DNA of 26,507 nucleotides from Asterionellopsis glacialis (lineage: Eukaryota > Bacillariophyta > Plagiogrammaphyceae > Rhaphoneidales > Asterionellopsidaceae). This document shows positions 8,275-18,800 of this stretch, in pieces (positions within the stretch are counted from its first letter, which is position 1; each line of letters starts with the position of its first letter). The notes under the pieces are model-generated. The model searched no databases and had not been told where the DNA came from. It saw only the letters and a list, made by a program, of their open reading frames with translations. The position numbers were made by a program, and so were the translations under genes. The stretch spans positions 33,134 to 59,640 of the forward strand of contig WKLE02000426.1 of the NCBI GenBank assembly GCA_014885115.2, given 5' to 3'.

Positions 8275-8955
8275 ATGCCTCGTCAGTGTCAGCAACATAA
8301 TAGTGCACATTCTCCATCGTCTGATAAAGTTACCGACTACGACAGGGACATCTCTTACAATGAGGTGACCTGGGATGAAATGTTTCAACGTCTCCTTCGT
8401 TTTAAGGATCTGCATGGTGATTGTCTGGTTTCACGGTCGTATCAAGATGATATGAGATTGGCTCGTTGGGTCAATAAGCAACGGAAAGATCGAAATCGCC
8501 TTTCACAACGGCGGAAGCAAATGTTAGATTCGATCGGATTTGTATGGTCCAAACCACATCAAAACTGGTTTCGTATGTTTAATCAACTTGTAGAATACAA
8601 GACAAACTATGGCAATTGTCTTGTACCGTGGAAGTATGCGGAAAATCCAAAGTTAGGTCGTTGGGTTGATAGCCAACGCCGACTATGTAAATCTCTCTCT
8701 ATGGAACGGAAACAATTGTTGGAACAGATTGGTTTTGTTTGGAAGATTAATGAAACATGGGAAGAAATGTTTGAGAAGTTGCTGAACTACAAACGGTCCA
8801 CTGGACATTGTCTTGTACCACAACGTTACTGGAATGATCCAAAACTTGGTAATTGGGTCCGTCTTCAGCGTGTTCGTAAAGATAGACTTTTGCCTGAACG
8901 GATTCAAAAATTAAATAAGATTGGTTTTGTTTGGGATGCCAGGAAACACTTGTAA
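8275..8955 (+). CDS. Protein of three helicase-associated (HA) repeats
   Basis: I start at the ATG at 8275 (226 residues); the frame is open 15 codons further but only from a TTG. Nearly the whole protein is three tandem helicase-associated domains, at about residues 33-91, 98-156 and 162-220, with a period of 64-65. Each follows the pattern W..MF..L..YK...G.CLV...Y...P.LG.WV..QR, then a basic helix ending in L..IGFVW. Repeats 2 and 3 share CLVP-KY/RY and PKLG-WV, and repeat 1 is more diverged. HA domains are found at the ends of some bacterial helicases and as stand-alone arrays in diatoms, and they are thought to bind nucleic acid. No helicase motor is present in or next to this gene. The exact role is unknown. 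Confidence 0.85.
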   Translation: MPRQCQQHNSAHSPSSDKVTDYDRDISYNEVTWDEMFQRLLRFKDLHGDCLVSRSYQDDMRLARWVNKQRKDRNRLSQRRKQMLDSIGFVWSKPHQNWFRMFNQLVEYKTNYGNCLVPWKYAENPKLGRWVDSQRRLCKSLSMERKQLLEQIGFVWKINETWEEMFEKLLNYKRSTGHCLVPQRYWNDPKLGNWVRLQRVRKDRLLPERIQKLNKIGFVWDARKHL

Positions 8956-9587
8956 CTATACTGCCATCTTTTGCTGGGATGTGCATGCATGTTGTATGTA
9001 GGTCCTAGTTTTAAAGTAATCGAATTCGCATTAATGAGAGAGAATGTGCTGCAATATCGTACGCAAACACCGAATGAAAATTTTCGACCAATAATTATGG
9101 GTCTGTTTCACTTCCCAAGACCTGGAGCGCGGAAACTCATCATCTTCCCTCTTTTTCATCCGTATGATGGTCTAAGTTCTACGTGACCCCTGAGTGCTTT
9201 TGAAATTTTCCAGAGAGACTAGACTACAGAATCTATGATTCTAAAAAATCATAGGCACGTGCTAAATTGTTGATTATATTGAAAAATTAAAATAATTGCA
9301 TCATTCTTGACGAAATCTCGATTGTACAGTAATTAAAATTAATGAAAAAAAAAGAGAAGACCATCTACCACTGATGACAATTTTCGGATATTTTCATCTA
9401 AATGATTATTATACCGATAAATAAAGGCAACTGCAAAATGGACTCTACTAGAGGACCTACACCTTTTTTTACTGAGGCAGTCAGATGCGAATCACATTCC
9501 TTCATTTGAGAACCGTATTGGAAAATTATTTGATGTTGCCAAAGAACCTGACAGATTGATTATAAATTCATTGCTTCTATCCGTACC
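8956..9587. other. Intergenic between HA-repeat and SET genes
   Basis: These 632 bases separate two genes on the same strand. They contain CTAGACTA at 9219-9226, a hairpin at 9233-9254 and a palindrome CTCTA-C-TAGAG at 9443-9453. A TATAAAT at 9561-9567 lies only about 20 bases before the first ATG of the SET gene. No gene is supported here. Confidence 0.5.
9233..9254. repeat. Hairpin with 8-bp perfect stem
   Basis: CTATGATT and AATCATAG form a perfect inverted repeat around the 6-base loop CTAAAA, about 280 bases after the HA-repeat stop. Being A/T-rich and not followed by a recognised signal, it may be a 3' UTR structure or chance. Confidence 0.4.
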
Positions 9588-10480
9588 ATGACATTGTTAG
9601 ACAAGAAAACTTTCAGAGTGGGAGCCTGGAAAAACAACTCCATCCTGAATACCCATACTCATAATATTGAAAAGTGCCGGGAATCATCACCAAACGGTGA
9701 AACGAGGCCAATCTGGAATATGTCCACATGGAATTTCCTACGGGAAAGCTACCGCAAGATATTAGGTGAAGAAGAATCTACTATAACCCAAGAACAAGAA
9801 GGTGGACTCGTGATACCATATGAAATCAATCACACAACTAAGAAGGGACGTGGCATTTATGCAATATCCCAAATCAAAGCGGGTGATCTTGTGTGGTGTC
9901 CTACGCACCATGCTGTCTTTCGGAGAGAAAAGGATTTTCAACTATTCCTTTCAGCCTTATCATACGACCTTGCTTGTGATGTATTGATGTGGGCATATGT
10001 TGAAAGGTGTGACTGCGTTCAGATAAGGACGGACAATGGAAGAGTACAAACAAACTCACGCGTATCTCAATGTTATGCTGCTGCGTTTGAGCTGGATGAT
10101 GGATCCTTTATGAATGGTATCAGTAGTGGTGAAAGCCCGACGGTTGGTTTTGATCAAAAAGAGTTCAATAGAACCGGAAAGGCTCAAAAACATTTTGCCC
10201 TTCGAGATATAGATCCTGGGGAAGAAATCATTGTCGATTATGATACATTTGATATCTCTGGCAAATTGCATTGGTTTGATGACATGGTAGACAATGCCTG
10301 GTGGGAAGGAACCGATGATAGTGATGACGATGATTATGAAGCATTTGTTATGGTAAGCAAGATGTTTGCTACTAGGGACAAAAACATCTTCAGTTTTTCA
10401 ATGATCCCTTTCTTCTTTCTTTCTGTGCTTTCCTTGGTAAAAGTGCGAAAATTTGCGTTTGGTCATCACAGTCACTCTAA
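9588..10480 (+). CDS. SET-domain protein, putative methyltransferase
   Basis: Exon 1 is 9588-10352 and exon 2 is 10472-10480, giving 257 residues. The unspliced frame would run to 10490 with a hydrophobic tail that does not fit the acidic sequence before it. The SET domain spans about residues 78-222. GRGIYA (87-92) is the N-terminal glycine motif, DDGSFMN (170-176) precedes the place of the usual NHSxxPN motif, and IDPGEEIIVDYD (208-219) carries the C-terminal DY. SET proteins use S-adenosylmethionine to methylate lysines. Here the region after Asn176 reads GISSGESPTVGF, so the expected His is missing and activity may be weak or absent. An acidic stretch, DDSDDDD, is near the end. Met45 (ATG at 9720) is an alternative start, because a TATA-like element lies very close to the first ATG. 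Confidence 0.75.
10353..10471 (+). other. Intron in the SET gene
   Basis: GTAAGC opens this 119-base segment at a codon boundary after Met255, and CACAG closes it after a pyrimidine-rich stretch (CCCTTTCTTCTTTCTTTC). Splicing gives a short last exon TCA-CTC-TAA, so the protein ends VMSL-like instead of with a hydrophobic tail. Confidence 0.65.
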
Positions 10481-10915
10481 GGGAATATAACTCATTGAAC
10501 ACACATAGACCATATTAAAATAAGCCGCTCTAGAGTGGCTGTTTCTGATGTTATTGTACATCTTATATAGTCTTACTTCGAGTTTCAGCACCAATGATCT
10601 CTTTTGAGTATTCATAACACATTGCATACTAGTAGAAAGCGTTTGAGTACAACTGTTATACTATATTACTAGACTGCATGGTTTTGAATATTATTGCACC
10701 ATTACTATACCTTTTGTGATTGCGTACCTTAAAGACAGCTCGAGCATTTTAGCTAAACTAAATACATAGGTAGGTAACACGTGTTCATACCCTAGTCCGT
10801 AACACGCGAAATATGTCGATATCCTTTAGAAAGCTAGAGCTATGCACATTGTGTTAGTATTTTAGCATTATCTACACTATGATCCTAGCATGTTGCGATA
10901 TTGTACAATAAGGAG
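10481..10915. other. Convergent intergenic region, SET and SLC6 3' ends
   Basis: These 435 AT-rich bases hold the 3' ends of both neighbours. An 18-base palindrome lies at 10523-10540. No ORF is supported. Confidence 0.5.
10523..10540. repeat. 18-base palindrome after the SET stop codon
   Basis: AGCCGCTCTAGAGTGGCT is self-complementary except for one G-T pair. It lies about 42 bases after the SET stop. With no loop it would form a duplex between two molecules or a DNA cruciform more readily than a single-strand hairpin. Confidence 0.4.
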
Positions 10916-12914
10916 TTACGACATGACAGAAGTGTTGCCATTTAGAGGAAGCTCTTTATAGTCCATGTTTTCATTTACTTCTTTTTCTGCGTTTGCTTCC
11001 TCCAATTCGATCCCCTGTTCCTGTTCTGGTCTCGTCATAAAAGCATCGAATAGCTGTGGCTTGAGAGCCCCTAATATTATGACAAATATTGCTAGAAGAA
11101 CGATTAAAATACCCAAAATCTGAAACGGCCACGCAATGTATCCGCCATAATTGCCAAAAACCGGTTTTCCCTCATCCGTCATGGCACTGGAAGTGTTGAA
11201 AACAATACGAGTAGAAGTCAGTCATATCGATATCCAATGAAACACAATATCATAGACGTAAAATGGAATAATCTTACCATGCTAGGTTGAAGAATAATAT
11301 CAACAACGTCGGAGGAATAATATGTTTTATGAGAATTGCCCAAACTATAGGAATGTTTCCCACAGAGCTTTCTAATTGTCTCTTCAAATCAAAAACATTT
11401 CCGAAAATTAGGTCATATAAATCAGATTTCCAGGACCATGATGGGTCGTTTCGGCTGCTTTCTGAAGACTTGAGCATATTCACACAGCTTGCCATGCCGA
11501 TACCATACCAGAGGAAGAATGCGGAAAACCCAGCTAATACTGTATCACCTTCAAAACCAAACCAAATCCATGATGCGACACCAATGGCTCCGAACGTAGT
11601 GAGCATATATCCATAAACGACAGTAGATCCAAATGCTCTGAGCTGATTTTCAATGCCAAAAATCCATCCTGCTGAAAATGACTTGAAAAACCCAATAAGA
11701 AGCATAATAAAATTGATGTAAAAGTCAATAACATCGAGCAGTATGAGACCTGCATCAGTAGTATACATTAGGCCAAAAAGGAAACCAATGGCGATGGTGC
11801 CAGTGACAAGTTTCTGTTGTGGTATGGAGGCCCCAATAGTGGAATCTTTCAGTACTGATAGTACAGCTTCCGTAAGAGCAAATGCGCTATCAATGCCCAG
11901 CAGAAATAAGTTGAAGAACAAGAAACGAACCCAATGAAGACCTCCCGGGACTGTAGAGAGAGCTGCGGGGTAAGCCCCAAAAAGTAGAGCTGGACCTGCT
12001 TTGACAACCTCATCGATATGTTCAGCATCTTCATATTGTTTCAAATACCCCAAAACTCCAAAAACAGCAAAGCCAGATACAAAGCTGAAAAAGCTATTTG
12101 ACAGGGCAATGATGACAGAATTTTCAAATGCAGGTGCATCGACTGGGCAGTGTGAACCGAACGCAGTCATGATGCCAAACGTAACCCCAAGAGAGAAAAA
12201 GATCTGCGAGACTGCTGTAGACCAACAATCAGGACGGTCCGATAAGACTGATAAATCCCATTCTCCAATGTACGCATCAATACCTGCAGATGCGCCGGGA
12301 AGCGTTACAGCTCGGATGAAGAAAACAACAAGTAGCACAATGGGAAGTCCCATGGTAACATAAGCAATACGTCCTGTCCATTTGATACCAAATGCCAAGC
12401 AAAGCCCAATACACAGCCATGACAACATTAGGTAAAAAACATTGGTCATCACAATCCGAGTGGGGCGTAAGTCATCCCCAAGTGTGTTCATACCAACAAC
12501 CTGATTGAAGAAATATTCTGATGCCTCTGTTCCTGAAATATCCTCCCAATCAAAGCTCATACGACCCTGGAAGCTTTCAAAGAATGCTCGGATGACCCAT
12601 GATATAAGCGGTACGTAATAGGATGTCACAAAGAACCCACACATCACGGAGGAGAGTCCAACGCCGCCCAAACGTTTGTGAATTGAACCGAATACACCCA
12701 CATCTCCTACTCTATGATATTGACCCATTGCAATTTCAAGGACCAAAAGAGGAATACCAATAAGGAACAAAGCCAAAAGATACGGAATAAAGAAGGCGCC
12801 ACCACCATATTCATATGCCAAGGCTGGGAACCTCCATATGTTACCGAAACCCACAGCAGCTCCAACTGCAGCAAAAATAAATGCAAGACGTGAACTCCAA
12901 ACTTCACGAGCCAT
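10916..12914 (-). CDS. SLC6-type sodium-coupled amino acid transporter
   Basis: Exon 1 is 12914-11278 and exon 2 is 11186-10916, joined through a split Cys codon (TG-T), giving about 635 residues. I start at the ATG at 12914 (MAREVW); the frame is open two codons earlier only from a TTG. This is a neurotransmitter:sodium symporter-fold protein of about 12 helices. Helix 1 has the unwound GNIWRFP motif (24-30), followed by GGGAFFIPY and the GQYHR segment (64-68). Gly22 occupies the place of the Asp that monoamine transporters use to bind amines, which favours an amino acid substrate. In helix 7, Asn273 and Ser277 match the residues that bind chloride in animal members. Exon 2 supplies the last helix (FQILGILIVLLAIFVIILG) and a charged cytosolic tail. 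Membrane location (plasma or internal) and substrate are not determined. Confidence 0.9.
11187..11277 (-). other. Intron in the SLC6 gene
   Basis: On the minus strand it starts GTAAGATT and ends CACTTCCAG, 91 bases in all. Splicing restores the frame and adds the twelfth helix and C-terminal tail. Without splicing the protein would stop right after FFNLAW. Confidence 0.85.
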
Positions 12915-12991
12915 ATTCAATATTTGACGAGTTGTAATTCAAAATTGTTGTTTTGTGATAATTTGTTCTCTACAGACTGCAAGAATAGGAA

Positions 12992-13019
12992 CTAGACTAA
13001 TCCTTTAGACTAACTAGTC
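12992..13019. promoter_or_regulatory. Clustered TAGACTA motifs upstream of SLC6
   Basis: CTAGACTA at 12992-12999 is followed by TAGACTA at 13006-13012 and ACTAGT directly after, 78-105 bases before the SLC6 ATG. It is the same 8-mer as upstream of the bZIP and SET genes. Confidence 0.3.
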
Positions 13020-14036
13020 CTTGTCCTGTCCTGGAACTGATCTCTAGCATTATAAGTGAAAAGCAATCATTGGTGACACAACATGCCAGTGGGAGATGTC
13101 AATGTGTTATGTTCTCGGTTCATTCCTACGTACTGTATGAGTAGGCTACACAGTGTACCTGTATCTGGTACAGACAGACAGTCAGTATCCAGAAGGTCTG
13201 TGCCAAAAAGATGATGAAAAGTTTCCATCCGTTAACAAGATTTGGCGATTTTAATTCATATACATGAATTTTTAATATATTAGTTTTTTCAAATTTTCTA
13301 ATGTCTGTTTAACTGTCAAATATAAATAAAAACACCCCTCGTTCCTGTTATTTCGAGCCGGAAACGCGGGCGCGCCATTTTTGGATACCTCTTCTTTTGT
13401 TACCTGTGTTGGCGACTGTCTTCGCATTATTGTGCCTGGTTCATATTTCTGCGCTTTTAAGAATTTCCACATCAAGCTCCTCACTCGTATAATTAATACT
13501 ACTTTAATTTTTGATACAAATTCTTGATATATTTGTCTTTTATACACATATGTTAGTATTAAAAAAATTTCCTGTAGCATTTGTATTGAAACTTTCTATC
13601 CAGTCTTACTTTTCCTTCTGTCCCAAAATTTTGAAATTTTCAACAGCTAGGTGATCAAGGAAGGCACGCTCGGATTGAGGTATCCGAAGCTTGGAGTATC
13701 CCGGGTGATTGCGTTAGCTGATCCCGCATGATGGCCTTCATCGCAGTTCGGGTGTGTGGCTAAACTAGGTCCTATGAAGCGTCACTACCAAAACTCTGTT
13801 TCTTGTTTGTGAAGGACTGGAAATAAAGGACGTTCTCCCTACGTAGAAAGTAGAGACTATGTTGTGTTAACCAACGCGTTCTCAAATCTCTGCTGTTAAT
13901 GACATCTACTAGACGTTAGTCAGTATTCTTCTGTTGTCCGTGATGTATGTAGAGTTGCAACCTACCTGTCATTATTAAACTGCTTCTACATTCATCTTTG
14001 TCAAGAGAGCTGAGTGAAGTAAGACGCTACTACACA

Positions 14037-14044
14037 TATAAAAG
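14037..14044 (+). promoter_or_regulatory. TATA box of the glycosyltransferase gene
   Basis: TATAAAAG is a near-perfect TATA box 44 bases before the ATG at 14088. At the usual spacing of about 30 bases, transcription would start near 14067, giving a very short 5' UTR. Confidence 0.55.
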
Positions 14045-14087
14045 GTGAAGACGCAGCTCTGAATTCTTTGGGAAACCAGAAAAGCGA

Positions 14088-15736
14088 ATGCCGCCCTATC
14101 CACCGTCAGATGGCAATTTCCATAATCGAGAGACCATGGGGGCGAACGATATCTTAGCCGTTGATGTACACCAGGATTGTTCGCCTACCAATGCGGAGAA
14201 AGACGGTTCACGTTCATCTCCGTTTGGGAATACACGACGTCGACTGCCTATCAGGCCAACAAAGTCTGCCACAGTGATCAAAACAACCCATTCAAAACAA
14301 AAACAAAAAACTAAAAGGAGAAGAAGAATAAAAGAATACAATGAGAAGCCATTAGCACTAAATATCATTCTTGGTTTCACACTTCTCTTCCTCTTTTGCT
14401 ATGCGTACGTTTCATACCATACATATGCTTCATTGAGAAACCACCACAAAGACCCATCGTCAAGTCAAATCATGCAAAACCAAACACTATCGGAACAAGG
14501 AAAATCATCGTCATCGGCATCTTTTGCAGCTGAAGACTGGGAATTTGAGGGGGTTGTGCATGTAATTCAAACACGGTATGCATTTCTAAATTTGCTATTG
14601 ATAAAGTCTTTTGTGTCTCAATGTTGGCGGCCGGGCAACTCACCTTTTCCTCTTGTTACTTTNNNNNNNNNNNNNNNNNNNNNNNNNNNNNNNNNNNNNN
14701 NNNNNNNNNNNNNNNNNNNNNNNNNNNNNNNNNNNNNNNNNNNNNNNNNNNNNTGCAGGCAACTTTAAGACTCGTTCTAACTTTGTTCTGTTCGTTTTGT
14801 CATTGGTGTCCCCCTAGGATCATTCGAACAGATCCGGCATTAAATACCCTTTTGAAGACAAAGTTATTAGATATGATTGGGTATCACCCAAACATTTTGT
14901 TAGTGGCAAGCAATGCTAACCATGAAGGTTGGAGAGGCCACGGGGCAATAGAATTCAACGCAAGTCATGTTTGGGCTGGATCGTATGACTTGGCAGTCCA
15001 CTTTCACGAAGCTGCACAGACTAGCATTGTTTTGGAAACTCGACTCGATGCAGATGACGGATTACATAGTTATTTTGTTGAAAATATTCAGAGTCAAGCT
15101 CTTGAGTATCTTGATACATCGATTGACTCTGTTGACAATGTGATAGTAGAACCCAAATGGATGGTTTGGTGTGCAAAGAGTCATCTTGAATGGCAGCATT
15201 CGTCTCCTTGGCACCATACGAATAATACAAAGTATGGTTATTTGGTAGGTGTAAAAAAGAAAGACTGCATAACTCCAGGTTTAACGATGGGGTATGGCCT
15301 CGGGGCTATTCGAAGTGATCTTCCTGCCGGACATCATTCAAAGATCCATTCTTCACTTCCAAGCTGTGAGGACACGAATAGGAACAATACGCATTGCCTT
15401 GAACGCTTCGGAGTTGACTTCCCCGGTGCTGTCCGAGCTCGTTCTCCCACAAGTGCAGGTATGAAACGAGTCATTATTGGTAAATACGGCAATCGACGTG
15501 AATATAAGGCTGCCATAAACCAGCAATCTATACAGGAGATGGGTTGGGAAGGCTTGGAAAGAGGTTACGGCATTACGCGCAGTGAAGCTACAGTAGCACG
15601 ATCATATTTGACACAACATCTGGTAGAAATATGTGAGGAAAATCTAAGGGGTCAATGTACGAAAGGACACTCATGCAAACCAAGTAGTGTGAAGTACCTG
15701 AAGCAGTTGATAAATAACCCGCCACTGGAAGGATAG
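14088..15736 (+). CDS. Putative rhamnosyl transferase-like type II membrane glycosyltransferase, broken by a gap
   Basis: Exon 1 is 14088-14575 (162 residues plus two bases); the last exon is 14818-15736. Exon 1 has a basic cytosolic N-terminus, one transmembrane helix (about residues 88-112), a Ser-rich stem, then VVHVIQTR, the usual start of the catalytic domain in PF11316-type proteins. GTATGC at 14576 opens an intron. The last exon begins G-ATC-ATT-CGA-ACA, where G completes a Trp codon of the family motif FLWIIRTDP. It continues with RLDADDGLH, the likely metal and nucleotide-sugar binding acidic motif, and WMVWCAK. The roughly 40-50 residues expected between QTR and FLW are missing, and an N gap of 91 lies exactly there. 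A Golgi lumen location is inferred. The sugar donor is not certain. It converges with the UBR gene, 136 bases away. Confidence 0.75.
14576..14817 (+). other. Intron pair around a missing exon in the glycosyltransferase
   Basis: The left part (14576-14662) starts GTATGC and reads as intron. The right part (14754-14817) has TTCTAAC, a branch-point-like sequence, then a T-rich tract and CCCCCTAG as acceptor. The two flanking exons are in different frames in the assembled sequence, which is explained if a middle exon and parts of two introns are hidden by the N run. Confidence 0.6.
14663..14753. other. Assembly gap of 91 N
   Basis: A run of 91 unknown bases falls inside the glycosyltransferase gene. 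The true length is unknown and may exceed 91, because the missing exon alone should need more than 100 bases plus splice sites. Confidence 0.95.
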
Positions 15737-15872
15737 AAAGGAATGACAACATTTAAGTGGTATTTGATTTGCATCCTTGCTGGGTCGGAAGTCGGTATGT
15801 TCAACACGTGCCATCGTACTACGTATCAAAATATTGTGTGCAATGCGCTATTATCTTTTAAAATGTATCTAA

Positions 15873-18800
15873 TTAATAGAAATCTGGTATGATGACCTGT
15901 CTCGAAGTAGCCCTTTCAGCTATCACTTTTTGCCTGACAGTATGACCAGACCACAGTTCCTGAAGGATATCGTACCGATCAAGATCTAAGTTCAAAGGGC
16001 GGCCTCTATATTGAGGAGTTTCTCCGTGACTATCAACGTAAGGGCTGTGCACATATGCCGCTTTTCCACCATGCATGATAAGCCCCACACATTCCTGAAG
16101 CAAGAAGAAGATGCCAGCTCCTGCACCACACTTGAACGAGTGTTTCGTACATTCGCCTTTTCCACCTGCGTTGAGAACCTAAGTAAAATCGAAATCAAAA
16201 GTCAAGGTAAGTAAGTAAGCAATGTTGATCTGGAAATCCACACCCACGGACACATTTCAAGTATTCATAGCTTACCTCTCCACACACTAAGCAAAGGCCA
16301 GTCTGTTCCGAATCGGGGCATATTTTTCCAAGTTCATCGTAAAGATCGGTGTAAGATGTTGGAAGCATTGAGATACGAGGGTGCCCTTTTCCTTTGCGGG
16401 GTTTTACTTCGTCTGTGAAAAATCCACCAAGCAGTGGGACACTCTTTCTTGTGCTGTACGCTAGAATGGGGCCTGGCGCCCACTCTTTTTCTGGTCGCGC
16501 ACTGAAAGGTTCAACTTGAGAAGAACTAATGTTGCCAGAGTGGGATTCGACAGGCACCGATACATCAGTTTTGGGTTTCTCCACCGTTTTAAGACTTGTT
16601 GCCGTTTCCGCCGATTGCATTGGCCAGTCCAGTACACGGAATCCATCGGTTCTGAAGAGACGGTTTTCCAGCGAAGCCCCTCGAACAATGGCTGTCTCTG
16701 CTTTTTCGGAATTTTCAGCATGCGTCAACGCACTTCTATACCAGTGCGTTATCAATTCACAAACTCGTGGTGATCTCACCATTGCCTCGATGGGTTCAAT
16801 TGCAAATTGAGCTCTGAGCTGGTTTAGTGTGCGAAGCTGTTCTCTACCAGATTGTTTTGAAACAGTTGCATCGATGCCGTATCTTGTAGAAGTTCCAGGT
16901 ACAAGTATCTGCAGAATGGTTCCAGCATCCCCCAAGTAAAGACCTGCTTCAACAGAAGCAGCAAAACAAGCCGACTTGAATATTTCCATGGAGAACTCTG
17001 TGTCCCCATGCGCTGATTCTGAGGAAATGCTCATACAGGACTCATTCTTCTGGGATAAAATAACTTCCAATAATTTGAAACACGAGTACATCCATTGTTC
17101 GTTGTCTTGCTTGTCCGGCTTCGACTCAAAATCCTTGAAAGACTTCATGAGGAGATCCAACAACTGGCTACTTTTTTGTGATTGATCTTCCGACAACCCA
17201 TGATGTGGTCCAAAGCCTAACTTACCAAGTAGAACTTGTAAAACTCTCGCCAAAAAACCCAACTTGATGAACGACTCGCAGTCTTTCGTGAGCATGTCAA
17301 CATTTTCTTCGTCTCCGGAACCATCACTTACGTTTTGAGAGAAACTTCCGTGTAGAGAAAATGGGACCGGCCACACAAATTCGAGCGAATCACTGCGTGC
17401 TCTTGCTCGACCACAAGCAGCGCATATGGCAGCAATAACATGCGTAAGGACATGGCCAAAGAGGATAGGATAAACAACTGGTGCACGCAGTGGTGTTTCG
17501 GTATCAACATCCATAGAAGAGGGATCACCTTTGTCGTCATTGTTAGTATCCGTTGGGCTGGCGCCACCGAGTGGAAATGCAAGAACAAGCTGCACTAGAT
17601 CGGCTGAAACAGCACCAGCAGCTGCCATCACAGCAAGACCAAGGTGACGAATCTTCCCTAATCGCCCATCAAAAGGTTGCGTTCCTTCGTCTTTCAGGGC
17701 AGATGGTTTGGCCATCAAAACAAGGTGCCCATCGCAAGAAAAACCAGCAATACCGAATTTCGAATGAAGGGCTTTTTCATCCTCGTTATACGGTTGTATT
17801 CCATTATCTTCATCCGCGCCTATTTGAAGTTTCCTATAAAGACGTCTTGCTTCATGAGCTTCGGAACAACAAGTGTATGTCAGAGACTGTATTGACATTA
17901 GTAGCTTCGCTATAAGTTTTTCTCGTGAAAGCTCCTGGAGCCGCCCGTCAGGTAAAGTTGCGGTTGAAATACAGGCCGGCCAGTCGTTACTGTCAATTCC
18001 AGCTGCACGATTGGCAACGTTGTATGCATCCTTTTCAACTACATAATGTCTAAATTCGCCAAAATTCAAATGAAAGATGTCGCCTAAGCGTTTTGAGTCT
18101 GCTCTGTACGTCACATCTGATAAAAGATCGATCAGCCTTCTCCAAACGACAGTTTCTCCCGACGAATCCTCCGTCACGGGCCATTTGGGAGCGGTTTCAA
18201 GTCTAGTCTCAACGTGCGACCCAGCAGAAGTATCGCGAATATCACTATTTTTTTGGCGATGACGCTTGCGGATAAACCTAGGAGTGCGCATCATAGCATT
18301 CCATGCAGTGTACAAGTCTTTTTTTCGCAGCGATCTTACACTACGACGCCGGTGATTTTTCAGAGTTGAACTATCAACATTCATGCTTTGCTTTCTTGTA
18401 AGACTTTCATCAGAAGCTGACCTGGAAGAAGCTGCAGATAGTGACTTCGAACCTACAAATGCGCATTGACCGTCCCAAGTGACATTCTTGTCCTCCTGCG
18501 ATACCCACCAAGGGGTTGTAGATAAAAAGTCGTGCAAAGGAACGTTGGGCATTTGTTTCGAGTCGTTTTCGCATTCCATGTCCAAACTCATCGCGTCATC
18601 ATCGCAAGACTTGAAGTTGCCCTGTATTGCGTTGTCGGCGTTTTCACTATTCACTGGCAAGCAAGTTGGTGTGTCAATCCAATCTGCCCCGACGTCGATG
18701 AAAGGTACCAAACAGTTACTGAGACGTTGGCACAGTGGACATCGGAATTCCTCTCGGCGCCCCACAGTTCTATCTTCTCTGTGAGACACCGATGCCAAAT

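Larger units (their letters stand above)
12915..14087. other. Divergent intergenic region between SLC6 and glycosyltransferase genes
   Basis: About 1.2 kb. It contains clustered CTAGACTA-like motifs (12992-13019), an inverted repeat TGTACC...GGTACA (13154-13172) and a TATA box (14037-14044). An ORF of 102 codons at 13272-13580 (-) has an ATG but no recognised domain and AT-driven composition, so I do not call it a gene. No tRNA-like structure was found in the GC-richer part around 13650-13760. Confidence 0.5.

Noticed and set aside
9561..9567. TATAAAT as the SET gene TATA box
   Set aside because: It is only about 20 bases before the first ATG, which would put transcription start at or after that ATG; kept only as a reason to consider Met45.
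13272..13580. ORF of 102 codons on the minus strand
   Set aside because: Composition follows the AT-rich DNA, no domain is seen, and no promoter or splice context supports it.
13640..13770. GC-richer patch that could be a tRNA
   Set aside because: No B-box-like GGTTCGAATCC sequence and no cloverleaf could be drawn.
14088..14817. Apparent frameshift in the glycosyltransferase
   Set aside because: The change of frame falls across introns and an N gap, and splice signals on both sides explain it without a mutation.
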